DNA from: UBA1195 sp045598025 | Lineage (GTDB): Bacteria > Bacteroidota > Bacteroidia > Bacteroidales > WCHB1-69 | Direction of reading: 5' to 3' | Length of the DNA stretch: 7,073 nucleotides | NCBI GenBank assembly: GCA_045598025.1 | Contig: JAZLLH010000023.1 | Span: 1 to 7,073 of the forward strand | Position numbers and translations under genes: made by a program | Notes under the pieces: model-generated | Seen by the model: the letters and a program-made list of their open reading frames with translations, nothing else | Told to the model about the DNA's origin: nothing | The model's database searches: none | Part shown: in pieces, positions 1 to 6,125 of the stretch | Numbering within the stretch: the first letter of the stretch is position 1 | Layout: each line of letters begins with the position of its first letter

Positions 1-159
1 CCGCATGATCCAGTTTGCGGCTTGCCCGCACAGCCGCTCTATTTCCGATGGATCCGATGATGTGCCGAAACACCTCGCCTGACGGAACTTGCCGTCGCTC
101 TTGTCAATGACCACGACACTGGTCGTGCCACTCCTGTTAACTTTTTTGCGCACAAACAT
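1..159 (-). CDS. IS1634-like transposase, N-terminal fragment (runs off left edge)
   Basis: Reading the minus strand from the ATG at 159-157 gives 53 uninterrupted codons that continue past the window edge. The protein begins MFVRKKVNRSGTTSVVVIDK and continues with SDGKF, then FGTSSDPSEIERL. From memory this is the usual opening of IS1634/IS4-superfamily transposases in Bacteroidota: MFVRKK, then a 'SG..SV.VIDK..GK' strand pair, then 'GTSSD..EIE.L'. The DDE catalytic core would lie to the left and is not visible, so intactness cannot be judged. The start is supported by a -7 promoter element ending five bases before the ATG. The gene is transcribed away from purC. It could be a complete element or a remnant. 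The family call rests on recognition of the N-terminus only. Confidence 0.72.
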   Translation of the reverse strand, partial: MFVRKKVNRSGTTSVVVIDKSDGKFRQARCFGTSSDPSEIERLCGQAANWIMR

Positions 160-163
160 GCCG

Positions 164-171
164 CAAAGATA
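164..171 (-). promoter_or_regulatory. -7 promoter element of the transposase gene (TATCTTTG), near-leaderless
   Basis: On the minus strand the bases read TATCTTTG, an exact match to the Bacteroidota -7 consensus TAnnTTTG. The ATG follows only four bases after the element (CGGC), so transcription would start at or inside the start codon and the mRNA would have virtually no leader. I see no -33 TTTG at the usual spacing of about 19-21 bases. The nearest TTG (198-196) is 24 bases away. Confidence 0.6.
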
Positions 172-189
172 GTCATTTTTTGGAAGCGA

Positions 190-204
190 GGCACCCAAGG
201 CACC
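190..204. repeat. Short direct repeat GGCACC-N3-GGCACC near the IS edge
   Basis: GGCACC occurs at 190-195 and again at 199-204, separated by CAA. It lies between the transposase promoter and the AT-rich spacer before the purC terminator, so it may mark the element end or a transposase-binding site. A chance origin is possible for so short a repeat. Confidence 0.3.
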
Positions 205-280
205 GAGACTATTTTCCGATATTTATGTTTTTCAATAATTTACAATGATACTGAATTTTGGCTGTCAAAGTCAGGAAATG

Positions 281-310
281 AAAAAAGGAATGCCCTGCGG
301 GCAGTCCTTT
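281..310 (-). terminator. Intrinsic terminator of the parE-purC unit
   Basis: AAAGGA (284-289) pairs with TCCTTT (305-310), and GCCC (292-295) pairs with GGGC (299-302) around a TGC loop, with a two-base internal mismatch. On the minus strand the hairpin is followed by a run of six T (plus-strand A run 281-286). It begins 27 bases past the purC stop codon, the normal place for a Rho-independent terminator, and it separates purC from the insertion sequence. Confidence 0.75.
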
Positions 311-337
311 GGGGGTAAAATCGAATCAGCGGAACTC

Positions 338-1285
338 TTATTTCAGGCTCGAGCAGAAGGCATTGACGTTCTTTTCCACACGGGACAGCACATCGGCGGC
401 TTCTTCGCGCACGAATTTCTCTCCGGTAATCTGTTCGTAAAGTTCAATGTAACGCTCGGAGATGCGTTCCACTACTTCATCGGTCATTTCGGGGACTTTC
501 TGTCCTTCCTTTCCCTGGAAACCGTTTTCCATCAGCCATTCACGGACAAATTCCTTGGAAAGCTGACGCTGGGGCTCTCCGGCATCAAAGCGGGCCTGAT
601 AGCCGTCCGCATAAAAATAGCGCGAAGAATCGGGCGTATGGATTTCGTCAATCAGATAAATTTTTCCGTCTTTCTTGCCGAACTCGTATTTGGTGTCCAC
701 CAGAATCAGGCCGTGCTGTGCAGCAATCTCACTGCCACGCTGGAACAGGCGGCGGGTGTAGTCTTCGATAACAGCATAATCCTCAGCGGAAACCAGTCCC
801 TGACGAAGAATTTCCTCCTTTGAAATATCCTCGTCATGTCCTTCAGCGGCCTTGGTCGTCGGAGTGATGATGGGCTGGGCAAAACGCTGATGTTCACGCA
901 TGCCTTCAGGAATGGAAACTCCACAGATGGAACGGGCTCCGGCCTTGTAGCTCCGCCAGGAACTCCCGGTCAGATAACCGCGGATAATCATTTCCACAGG
1001 GAAAGGATCGCACTGATGCCCCACCGTGACCATGGGATCAGGTGTAGCCGTTTTCCAATTGGGGCAGATATCAGCTGTCAAATCCAGAAATTTGGCAGCA
1101 ATCTGGTTCAAAACCTGTCCCTTGTAAGGAATAGCACGAGGCAGGACCACGTCGAAAGCCGAAATACGGTCGGTGGCCACCATCACCATCCACTGATTAC
1201 CGATGGTATAAACGTCTCTGACCTTACCTTTGTAAAAGCGGGTTGTGTTCGGAAGTTGGAACTTGGTTTCTGTAATTACATTCAT
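338..1285 (-). CDS. purC: Phosphoribosylaminoimidazole-succinocarboxamide synthase (SAICAR synthetase)
   Basis: PurC joins CAIR and L-aspartate using ATP to give SAICAR in de novo purine synthesis, in the cytoplasm. The 315-residue product is complete and is the long form (about 300 residues, as in yeast Ade1) rather than the shorter form of about 240 residues found in E. coli. Visible signatures are the phosphate-binding GKVRDVY (20-26), TDRISAFD (38-45), the substrate-binding RGYLTGSSW (102-110), PTTKAAEGHDEDIS (142-155), DTKYEFG (197-203) and DEIHTPDSSR (213-222), all in the expected order. The start at ATG 1285 puts GKVRDVY at the usual distance from the N-terminus. No Shine-Dalgarno sequence is present, as is common in Bacteroidota. 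It lies 31 bp downstream of parE on the same strand with no promoter-like TAnnTTTG between them, so co-transcription is likely. An intrinsic terminator follows the stop. Confidence 0.97.
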   Translation of the reverse strand: MNVITETKFQLPNTTRFYKGKVRDVYTIGNQWMVMVATDRISAFDVVLPRAIPYKGQVLNQIAAKFLDLTADICPNWKTATPDPMVTVGHQCDPFPVEMIIRGYLTGSSWRSYKAGARSICGVSIPEGMREHQRFAQPIITPTTKAAEGHDEDISKEEILRQGLVSAEDYAVIEDYTRRLFQRGSEIAAQHGLILVDTKYEFGKKDGKIYLIDEIHTPDSSRYFYADGYQARFDAGEPQRQLSKEFVREWLMENGFQGKEGQKVPEMTDEVVERISERYIELYEQITGEKFVREEAADVLSRVEKNVNAFCSSLK

Positions 1286-1316
1286 TGTATGATCATTTAA
1301 AAATTCTGTTTCTGTA

Positions 1317-3158
1317 TCATGCCTCCTCTACCAGATCCTCCTCCACACGGAGATGGGTCATAATGAAGGATTGCCTTTCGGGCGTATTCCCACCCATGTA
1401 ATAGGAAAGCAGGTTTTCCACATTGGTGTCGGCGTTCAGTACCACAGGCGACAGGCGGATGTTCTTTCCTATAAAATACTTGAATTCATCCGGGGAAATT
1501 TCACCCAAACCTTTGAAGCGGGTGATTTCGGCCTTGGATCCGCATTTCCTGATGGCGGCCAGCCGCTCCTGCTCGGTATAGCAGTAATGGGTTTCCTTTT
1601 TGTTCCGTACCCGGAACAAGGGAGTCTGCAGTATATATACATGACCCGTTTTGACCAGTTCGGGGAAAAAATTCAGGAAAAAAGTCAGCATCAGCAGGCG
1701 GATGTGCATGCCGTCGTCATCGGCATCGGTAGCAATGATGATGTTGTTGTAGCGCAGTCCGTCCATTCCGTCTTCCACATTCAGCGCTGCCTGCAGCAGG
1801 TTGAACTCCTCGTTTTCATAGATGACGCGCTTGGTCTTGCCATAGGTATTCAGTGGTTTTCCTCTCAGAGAGAACACCGCCTGCACATCGGCATTGCGCG
1901 ATTTGGTAATGGAACCGGATGCGGAATCGCCTTCGGTAATAAACAGGGAACTTTCAATACCTCTCTCCCCCTTTTCGTTCAGATGGTAATGGCAATCACG
2001 CAGCTTGCGGTTGTTCAGATTCAATTTCTTTGCCGTGTTTTTAGCTGCTTTCTTGATGCCGGCGATTTCCTTGCGTTCCTTTTCCGATTCGCTGATTTTC
2101 TTCTGCAAGGCCTCTGCCACTTCCGGATTTTTATGGAGATAGTTGTCCAGCAAACGGCCGACCATGTCGTTGATGTACCAACGGACGGTAGGCCCGTTCG
2201 GTCCCATGTTTTCCGAGCCCAATTTGGTCTTGGTCTGGGACTCGAACATGGGCTCCTGTATGCGGATGCTCATGGCAGCGCAAATAGACTGACGGACGTC
2301 AGAAGCATCGTATTCCTTCTTGTAGAAATCACGTACAGTTTTGACCACAGCTTCGCGTAGCGCCTGTTGATGAGTACCGCCATGTATGGTGTGCTGTCCG
2401 TTTACAAAGGTGAAATACTCCTCACCGCTGCCGCGTTCCATGTGGGTCAGCGCCAGTTCGAATTCCTTTTCCTGCAAGTGGATGACGGGATACATCAATT
2501 CACCGTTCAGAGAATTGGTGAGCAGATCGTACAGCCCGTTCTTCGAAAAATATTTCTGTCCGTTGAACACTATGGTCAGCCCGCGGTTCAGGTAAACGTA
2601 ATTCCACAGCATCTTTTCCAGAAATTCGGAATAAAAATGGAAATTTTCGAAAATAGTATCATCCGGTGTAAAGACAACGGATGTTCCATTGGAGGCGTCG
2701 GTCGCTGTCAACGGATACTCTTTTACCAGTTTTCCCCGTTCAAATTCCACTTTTTTCTCCTGATGGTCCCGGATGGAGGTTACCTGAAAATATTGGGAAA
2801 GTGCATTCACGGCCTTTATACCGACACCGTTCATGCCGATAGACTTTTGGAAGACTTCCGAATCGTACTTGGCACCGGTATTCATCTTGGACACACAGTC
2901 TATGACTTTGTCCAAAGGAATGCCTCTGCCGTAGTCTCTTATACTGACTTTTCTGTCATGTATTTGAATCTCAATGGTTTTACCAAATCCCATCAGAAAT
3001 TCGTCAATGGCATTGTCAACAGCTTCTTTCAGCAGAACGTATATGCCATCATCGGGAGAATTTCCGTCACCGAGTTTGCCGATGTACATACCCGGACGTT
3101 GCCGGATGTGTATATTCCAGTCAAGTGTGATAATGTTTTCGCTTGTATATTCCGCCAT
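1317..3158 (-). CDS. parE: DNA topoisomerase IV subunit B (ParE-type, GHKL ATPase)
   Basis: This is the ATPase and Toprim subunit of a type IIA topoisomerase, which with ParC unlinks replicated chromosomes. It is 613 residues and complete. The GHKL ATPase domain (about 1-200) shows EAVDNAIDE (45-53), DYGRGIP (75-81) and the ATP-lid GMNGVG (108-113). The transducer domain ends in the QTK loop at 308-310 (ATP gamma-phosphate lysine K310). The Toprim domain holds EGDSASGS (409-416), RGKPLN (432-437) and the metal-binding DADDDG (478-483), followed by RFKGLGE (547-553). Length, the EGDSASGS variant and RGKPLN fit Bacteroidota ParE better than GyrB, although no parC is visible nearby to confirm the assignment. 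It is divergent from htpG and apparently co-transcribed with purC. The ATG at 3158 is preceded by a -7 element 23 bases upstream. Confidence 0.93.
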   Translation of the reverse strand: MAEYTSENIITLDWNIHIRQRPGMYIGKLGDGNSPDDGIYVLLKEAVDNAIDEFLMGFGKTIEIQIHDRKVSIRDYGRGIPLDKVIDCVSKMNTGAKYDSEVFQKSIGMNGVGIKAVNALSQYFQVTSIRDHQEKKVEFERGKLVKEYPLTATDASNGTSVVFTPDDTIFENFHFYSEFLEKMLWNYVYLNRGLTIVFNGQKYFSKNGLYDLLTNSLNGELMYPVIHLQEKEFELALTHMERGSGEEYFTFVNGQHTIHGGTHQQALREAVVKTVRDFYKKEYDASDVRQSICAAMSIRIQEPMFESQTKTKLGSENMGPNGPTVRWYINDMVGRLLDNYLHKNPEVAEALQKKISESEKERKEIAGIKKAAKNTAKKLNLNNRKLRDCHYHLNEKGERGIESSLFITEGDSASGSITKSRNADVQAVFSLRGKPLNTYGKTKRVIYENEEFNLLQAALNVEDGMDGLRYNNIIIATDADDDGMHIRLLMLTFFLNFFPELVKTGHVYILQTPLFRVRNKKETHYCYTEQERLAAIRKCGSKAEITRFKGLGEISPDEFKYFIGKNIRLSPVVLNADTNVENLLSYYMGGNTPERQSFIMTHLRVEEDLVEEA

Positions 3159-3181
3159 AAACGCTCGTTAAACCAAGGTTG

Positions 3182-3189
3182 CAAAATTA
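3182..3189 (-). promoter_or_regulatory. -7 promoter element for parE-purC (TAATTTTG)
   Basis: On the minus strand these bases read TAATTTTG, an exact TAnnTTTG match, with 23 bases between it and the parE ATG. This implies a leader of roughly 15-20 nucleotides. A convincing -33 TTTG at the standard spacing is not visible. It lies inside a small AAATT/AATTT dyad (3184-3188 and 3193-3197), which may be incidental in AT-rich DNA. Confidence 0.5.
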
Positions 3190-3241
3190 ATCAATTTCTG
3201 CTTATGCCGGACGCCCTGCGCGAAATTTTTATCACCCGTCC

Positions 3242-3260
3242 AACTGCCAAGATGGCAGTT
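3242..3260. promoter_or_regulatory. Perfect 8-bp dyad upstream of htpG, candidate operator
   Basis: AACTGCCA (3242-3249) and TGGCAGTT (3253-3260) form a perfect inverted repeat with a 3-base spacer (AGA). It lies just upstream of the candidate htpG -7 element, about 30-48 bases before the inferred transcription start, overlapping where a -33 element would be. That position and the symmetry suggest a dimeric regulator site controlling the chaperone gene. A T run at 3265-3270 follows, so the same bases could also act as a plus-strand terminator hairpin, but no plus-strand gene lies upstream to terminate. The site is not CIRCE, which has 9-bp arms and a 9-base spacer. Confidence 0.55.
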
Positions 3261-3274
3261 TCGCTTTTTTGGTA

Positions 3275-3283
3275 TAGCTTTTG
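3275..3283 (+). promoter_or_regulatory. Candidate -7 element of htpG (imperfect TAnnTTTG)
   Basis: TAGCTTTTG resembles the Bacteroidota -7 consensus with one extra base between TA and TTTG. It ends 33 bases before the htpG ATG, giving a leader of about 25-30 nucleotides. The bases before the ATG are A-rich (GAAAAATT) with no Shine-Dalgarno sequence, as expected in this phylum. The imperfect match would suit a promoter dependent on an activator or alternative factor bound at the upstream dyad; that is inference. Confidence 0.35.
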
Positions 3284-3316
3284 ATTGTAGATGGCACATT
3301 ATAAATCTGAAAAATT

Positions 3317-5197
3317 ATGGCAAAAGAACAAAAAAAAGGCAATATTTGCGTACAGACTGAAAATATTTTTCCTGTCATCAAGAAATTCTTATACTCTGAT
3401 AACGAGATTTTTTTAAGAGAACTGGTCTCCAATGCCGTGGATGCCACCCTGAAACTGCAAGCTCTTTCCTCCATGGGAAAGGTTCAAGGTGAATTGGGCG
3501 ACACCACCATTGAAATCCGCCTGGATGAAAAAAAGAAACAGCTTGTCATTTCGGATAAAGGCATAGGCATGACGGCCGAAGAAGTGGAACGCTACATCAA
3601 CAACATCGCTTTTTCAGGCGCCAGCGAATTTTTGGAAAAATACAAGGAAGCAGATGCTGCCAAACTGATCGGGCATTTCGGTCTGGGATTCTATTCTGCC
3701 TTCATGGTTTCCGAACGGGTGGAAATACTGACCCGATCCTATCAGGACGCGCCGGCTGTTCACTGGGAATGTGATGGCAACACCGAATTCACCTTGGAAG
3801 AAGGCAAAAAGGAAGAACGCGGCACCGACATCATCCTGCACATCGCTGAAGATGCCGGAGAATTTCTGGAAGAAACGCGCATACTGAACCTGCTGAAGAA
3901 ATACTGCAAATTCCTCCCGGTACCTGTCCGTTTCGGAAACGAAAAGAAATGGGAAAAAGCCGAAGGAGAGGAAAAGTCCAAGGAAATCGAAGTTCCCCGC
4001 ATCATCAACAACACCCAACCCCTGTGGAAACGCAGTCCCTCCGATCTGAAGGATGAGGACTATGAACAATTCTACCGTGAACTCTATCCCTACAGCTTTG
4101 ACCAGCCGCTTTTCCACATTCACATCAACATCGAATATCCTTTCCAGCTGACCGGCATCCTCTATTTCCCGAAAGCTAAGGAACGTATTGAAGTACAGAA
4201 GGACAAAATCCAATTGTACTGCAACCAGGTGTTCATCACCGACAATGTGGAAGGCATTGTCCCCGAATTCCTGATGCTGCTGCACGGCGTCATCGATTCA
4301 CCGGATATCCCGCTGAACGTCAGCCGAAGCTACCTGCAGAGCGACAGCAATGTGAAAAAGATTTCCGCTCACATTACCAAGAAAGTGGCCGACAAACTGG
4401 AAGAAATGTTCAAGAACGACCGGACCGACTTTGAAAAGAAATGGGACGATATCAAAACCTTCATGCAGTACGGTGTGCTTTCCGATGAAAAATTCTACGA
4501 TCGGGCCGAAAAATTCATGCTGCAGAAAAACACGGAAAATCAGTACTTCACTCTGGAAGAATATGAGAAAAAAATAGAGACGCTGCAGAAAGACAAGGAC
4601 GGTAATCTGGTGTATCTCTACTGCACCGACAAGGAAGGACAATTCACCCAACTGCAGGAAGCCAAGGCCAAAGGTTACGACGTACTGTTATGCGACGGTA
4701 TTTTGGATATCCACTTCATCAATTTCCTGGAACAGAAAAAGGAAAAGAGCCGTTTTGTCCGTATCGATGCCGACGTCATTGACAAACTGATACAGAAAGA
4801 GGAGGCTCTTCCTTCCAAATTCAGCGAAGAAGAGCAGAAAAAAATCAAGGAACTGTTCGAAAAAAACGTTCCCGAAGGAAAATTCGACATTGTACTGGAA
4901 AACATGCAGGAAAACGACATGCCCATTTATATCACGCGACCGGAATTCATGCGTCGCTGGAGCGATATGCAGAAAATGAGCGGACAACCTGCTTTTTACG
5001 GTATGGGAGAAGAAAAATGCAATATGGCAGTCAATGCCAATCACCCGCTGATTGCTGCTTTGCTGAATGACACGAACGAGGAACATGCCCGCACACTCTG
5101 TTCTCAAATGATAGACTTGGCACTGCTTTCGCAACAGATGCTCAAAGGCGAAGCACTGAGCAAATTCATTGAGCGGAGCGTTGGAATGATGCAGTAA
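3317..5197 (+). CDS. htpG: Molecular chaperone HtpG (bacterial Hsp90)
   Basis: HtpG is the cytoplasmic ATP-dependent Hsp90 chaperone. The 626-residue protein is complete. The N-terminal GHKL ATPase domain shows ELVSNAVDA (35-43), DKGIGM (80-85), the glycine-rich lid GHFGLGFYSAFMV (119-131) and RGTD (168-171). The middle domain carries PLWKR (235-239), YPFQLTGILYFP (274-285) and NVSRSYLQSD (334-343), where R337 matches the conserved ATP gamma-phosphate arginine. The C-terminal dimerisation region ends with MIDLALLSQQMLKGEAL (598-614). The length equals E. coli HtpG but is about 55 residues shorter than my recollection of Bacteroides HtpG (about 681), the difference being a charged helical insertion just before the final helices (around residues 583-595 here). 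The insertion is absent without a frameshift. The ATG at 3317 places the first conserved block normally. The gene is divergent from parE and convergent with lpxH. Confidence 0.98.
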   Translation: MAKEQKKGNICVQTENIFPVIKKFLYSDNEIFLRELVSNAVDATLKLQALSSMGKVQGELGDTTIEIRLDEKKKQLVISDKGIGMTAEEVERYINNIAFSGASEFLEKYKEADAAKLIGHFGLGFYSAFMVSERVEILTRSYQDAPAVHWECDGNTEFTLEEGKKEERGTDIILHIAEDAGEFLEETRILNLLKKYCKFLPVPVRFGNEKKWEKAEGEEKSKEIEVPRIINNTQPLWKRSPSDLKDEDYEQFYRELYPYSFDQPLFHIHINIEYPFQLTGILYFPKAKERIEVQKDKIQLYCNQVFITDNVEGIVPEFLMLLHGVIDSPDIPLNVSRSYLQSDSNVKKISAHITKKVADKLEEMFKNDRTDFEKKWDDIKTFMQYGVLSDEKFYDRAEKFMLQKNTENQYFTLEEYEKKIETLQKDKDGNLVYLYCTDKEGQFTQLQEAKAKGYDVLLCDGILDIHFINFLEQKKEKSRFVRIDADVIDKLIQKEEALPSKFSEEEQKKIKELFEKNVPEGKFDIVLENMQENDMPIYITRPEFMRRWSDMQKMSGQPAFYGMGEEKCNMAVNANHPLIAALLNDTNEEHARTLCSQMIDLALLSQQMLKGEALSKFIERSVGMMQ

Positions 5198-5222
5198 ACG
5201 AAAATCAAGCGTGCAAAAACAG

Positions 5223-5248
5223 AAAAAGCGGCTTAAACGCCGCTTTTT
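5223..5248. terminator. Bidirectional intrinsic terminator shared by htpG and lpxH
   Basis: AAAAAGCGGC (5223-5232) and GCCGCTTTTT (5239-5248) are perfect 10-bp complements around the six-base loop TTAAAC. The T run to 5249 terminates htpG transcripts on the plus strand, and the A run supplies the T run for lpxH on the minus strand. The lpxH stop codon (5235-5233) lies in the loop, and the preceding codons for G-V and part of K-S lie in the right arm and loop, so coding sequence and terminator overlap. Confidence 0.85.
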
Positions 5249-6015
5249 TCATATTCCCGCAATGCCACCTGACCGTCTTCCATCCAGAGATAGGAATCAT
5301 GGTATATCCAATCCCCGACATTATAATAACGCGACTGCGGCGTCAGTGCATAGTCACAGGGCAGATGACGATGACCGAAAACAAAACAGTCAAAAGGTTC
5401 ACTGCGGAGCACTTCCCGACAATAACGCACAATGGGTTCGTCTTCCCCCAGAAAGATACGGTCTGCCTCTTCATGCGCCCTCCGGCTCTTGAAGGAAACC
5501 GCTCTGGCCAAAGCGAACGACTGCCGCGGATGCAGCATGGCAAACAACCGCTGATTGAAAGGCTGGGCATAAATCCACTTGATCAGATGGTAACCATAAT
5601 CCTTGGGATCCAAGGCATCACCGTGACCCATGCGGACTTTTTTTCCGTTGATTTCCACATCCACGATTCCCTGCATCTGTATCAGTCCAATTTCCTCCCG
5701 GATGTAGGAAAAGCTCCACATATCGTGGTTTCCCAGAATATAATATACCTTTACCCCCCGGTCAACCAAAGCGGCCAGACGGCCCAGAAAACGAAGGCAA
5801 TGCTTGGGGATCACATCTTTGTATTCAAACCAGAAATCAAAGACATCGCCCAGCAGAAACAGGTGCGTTACCTCCGGAGCAATACTGTCCAGAAAAGCAC
5901 ATAAACGACGCTCACGCGCTTCGCTCTCCTCCCAATCCGGCAGTCCGAAATGACAGTCCGAAAACAGGCAAACTTTTCCGTAAATAGGTTCTAATGTACT
6001 GATTTTATCTTTCAT
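5233..6015 (-). CDS. lpxH: UDP-2,3-diacylglucosamine diphosphatase (LpxH-type metallophosphoesterase)
   Basis: LpxH hydrolyses UDP-2,3-diacylglucosamine to lipid X and UMP, the fourth step of lipid A synthesis, at the inner face of the cytoplasmic membrane. With the ATG at 6015 the protein has 260 residues. The calcineurin-like dimetal ligands are all present: SDCH (D20, H22), GDVFDFW (D57), GNHD (N96), GHGDAL (H131) and FGHRH (H215, H217), matching the spacing of E. coli LpxH. A TTG at 6027 would add four residues (M-Q-C-D) but overlaps the candidate -7 element, so I prefer the ATG. An alternative is a broader LpxH/LpxG-like or other metallophosphoesterase function, but GDVFDFW and the GHGD block favour LpxH. 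It is convergent with htpG and probably monocistronic, with a 110-bp gap from the upstream gene on the same strand. Confidence 0.9.
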   Translation of the reverse strand: MKDKISTLEPIYGKVCLFSDCHFGLPDWEESEARERRLCAFLDSIAPEVTHLFLLGDVFDFWFEYKDVIPKHCLRFLGRLAALVDRGVKVYYILGNHDMWSFSYIREEIGLIQMQGIVDVEINGKKVRMGHGDALDPKDYGYHLIKWIYAQPFNQRLFAMLHPRQSFALARAVSFKSRRAHEEADRIFLGEDEPIVRYCREVLRSEPFDCFVFGHRHLPCDYALTPQSRYYNVGDWIYHDSYLWMEDGQVALREYEKSGV

Positions 6016-6125
6016 ATCACATTGCAAACATCCACTTTTAGTACATTAATCATTTTTGGTTTAACTTGCTGTTCAAATTTTCGGGAGTATTATAGTTTGC
6101 GGCATGGCGTTGAGTTGAACACGCT
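6016..6125. other. Intergenic spacer between the PD-(D/E)XK gene and lpxH
   Basis: This 110-bp gap is AT-rich next to lpxH and more mixed towards 6126. It contains the candidate lpxH -7 element and a 7-bp inverted repeat, TGTTCAA (6070-6076) with TTGAACA (6115-6121, whose last base extends toward the coding region's trailing edge). A plus-strand TTTGCGGCATG (6096-6106) repeats 11 bases found at the IS transposase start. No hairpin followed by a T run is visible for the gene ending at 6126. Confidence 0.4.
6025..6032 (-). promoter_or_regulatory. Candidate -7 element of lpxH (GATGTTTG)
   Basis: On the minus strand the bases read GATGTTTG, seven of eight matches to TAnnTTTG counting the two free positions. 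It ends nine bases before the ATG at 6015, so the leader would be very short. No -33 TTTG is seen at the standard distance. If real, it rules out the TTG start at 6027, which lies inside it. Confidence 0.35.

Larger units (their letters stand above)
1..210 (-). mobile_element. Partial insertion sequence (IS1634-like), right boundary not resolved
   Basis: The transposase start at 159 and its promoter at 164-171 mean the 5' end of an insertion sequence lies between about 172 and the purC terminator at 281. The exact terminal inverted repeat cannot be assigned because the partner end is outside the window. A GGCACC direct repeat at 190-204 sits where an element end might be expected, and an AT-rich stretch begins at about 210. 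The right limit given here is an estimate. Confidence 0.4.

Noticed and set aside
245..823. Plus-strand open frame of 192 codons at the purC end
   Set aside because: It lies antisense to the clearly coding purC, spans the purC terminator, and resembles no family I know.
1289..1296. ATGATCAT palindrome just upstream of the purC start, considered as a regulator site
   Set aside because: An 8-bp AT-rich palindrome is expected by chance, and there is no accompanying promoter motif. No PUR-box-like sequence or riboswitch-like structure is seen in the 31-bp gap.
1353..3284. Two long plus-strand open frames (335 and 305 codons) opposite parE
   Set aside because: Every ParE motif is intact on the minus strand. 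The plus-strand products are Phe/Gln/Val/His-rich antisense shadows with no domain pattern.
3232..3474. Minus-strand 80-codon frame across the htpG start and its upstream region
   Set aside because: It overlaps the conserved HtpG N-terminus and the regulatory dyad, and has no recognisable protein features.
3614..5134. Several minus-strand frames opposite htpG, rich in Phe and Leu
   Set aside because: They are reverse complements of the Lys/Glu-rich htpG codons (GAA and AAA read as TTC and TTT), which mimics membrane-like proteins without being genes.
5211..5904. Plus-strand frames of 93 and 201 codons opposite lpxH
   Set aside because: They are antisense to a complete metallophosphoesterase with all metal ligands present, and one begins inside the terminator region.
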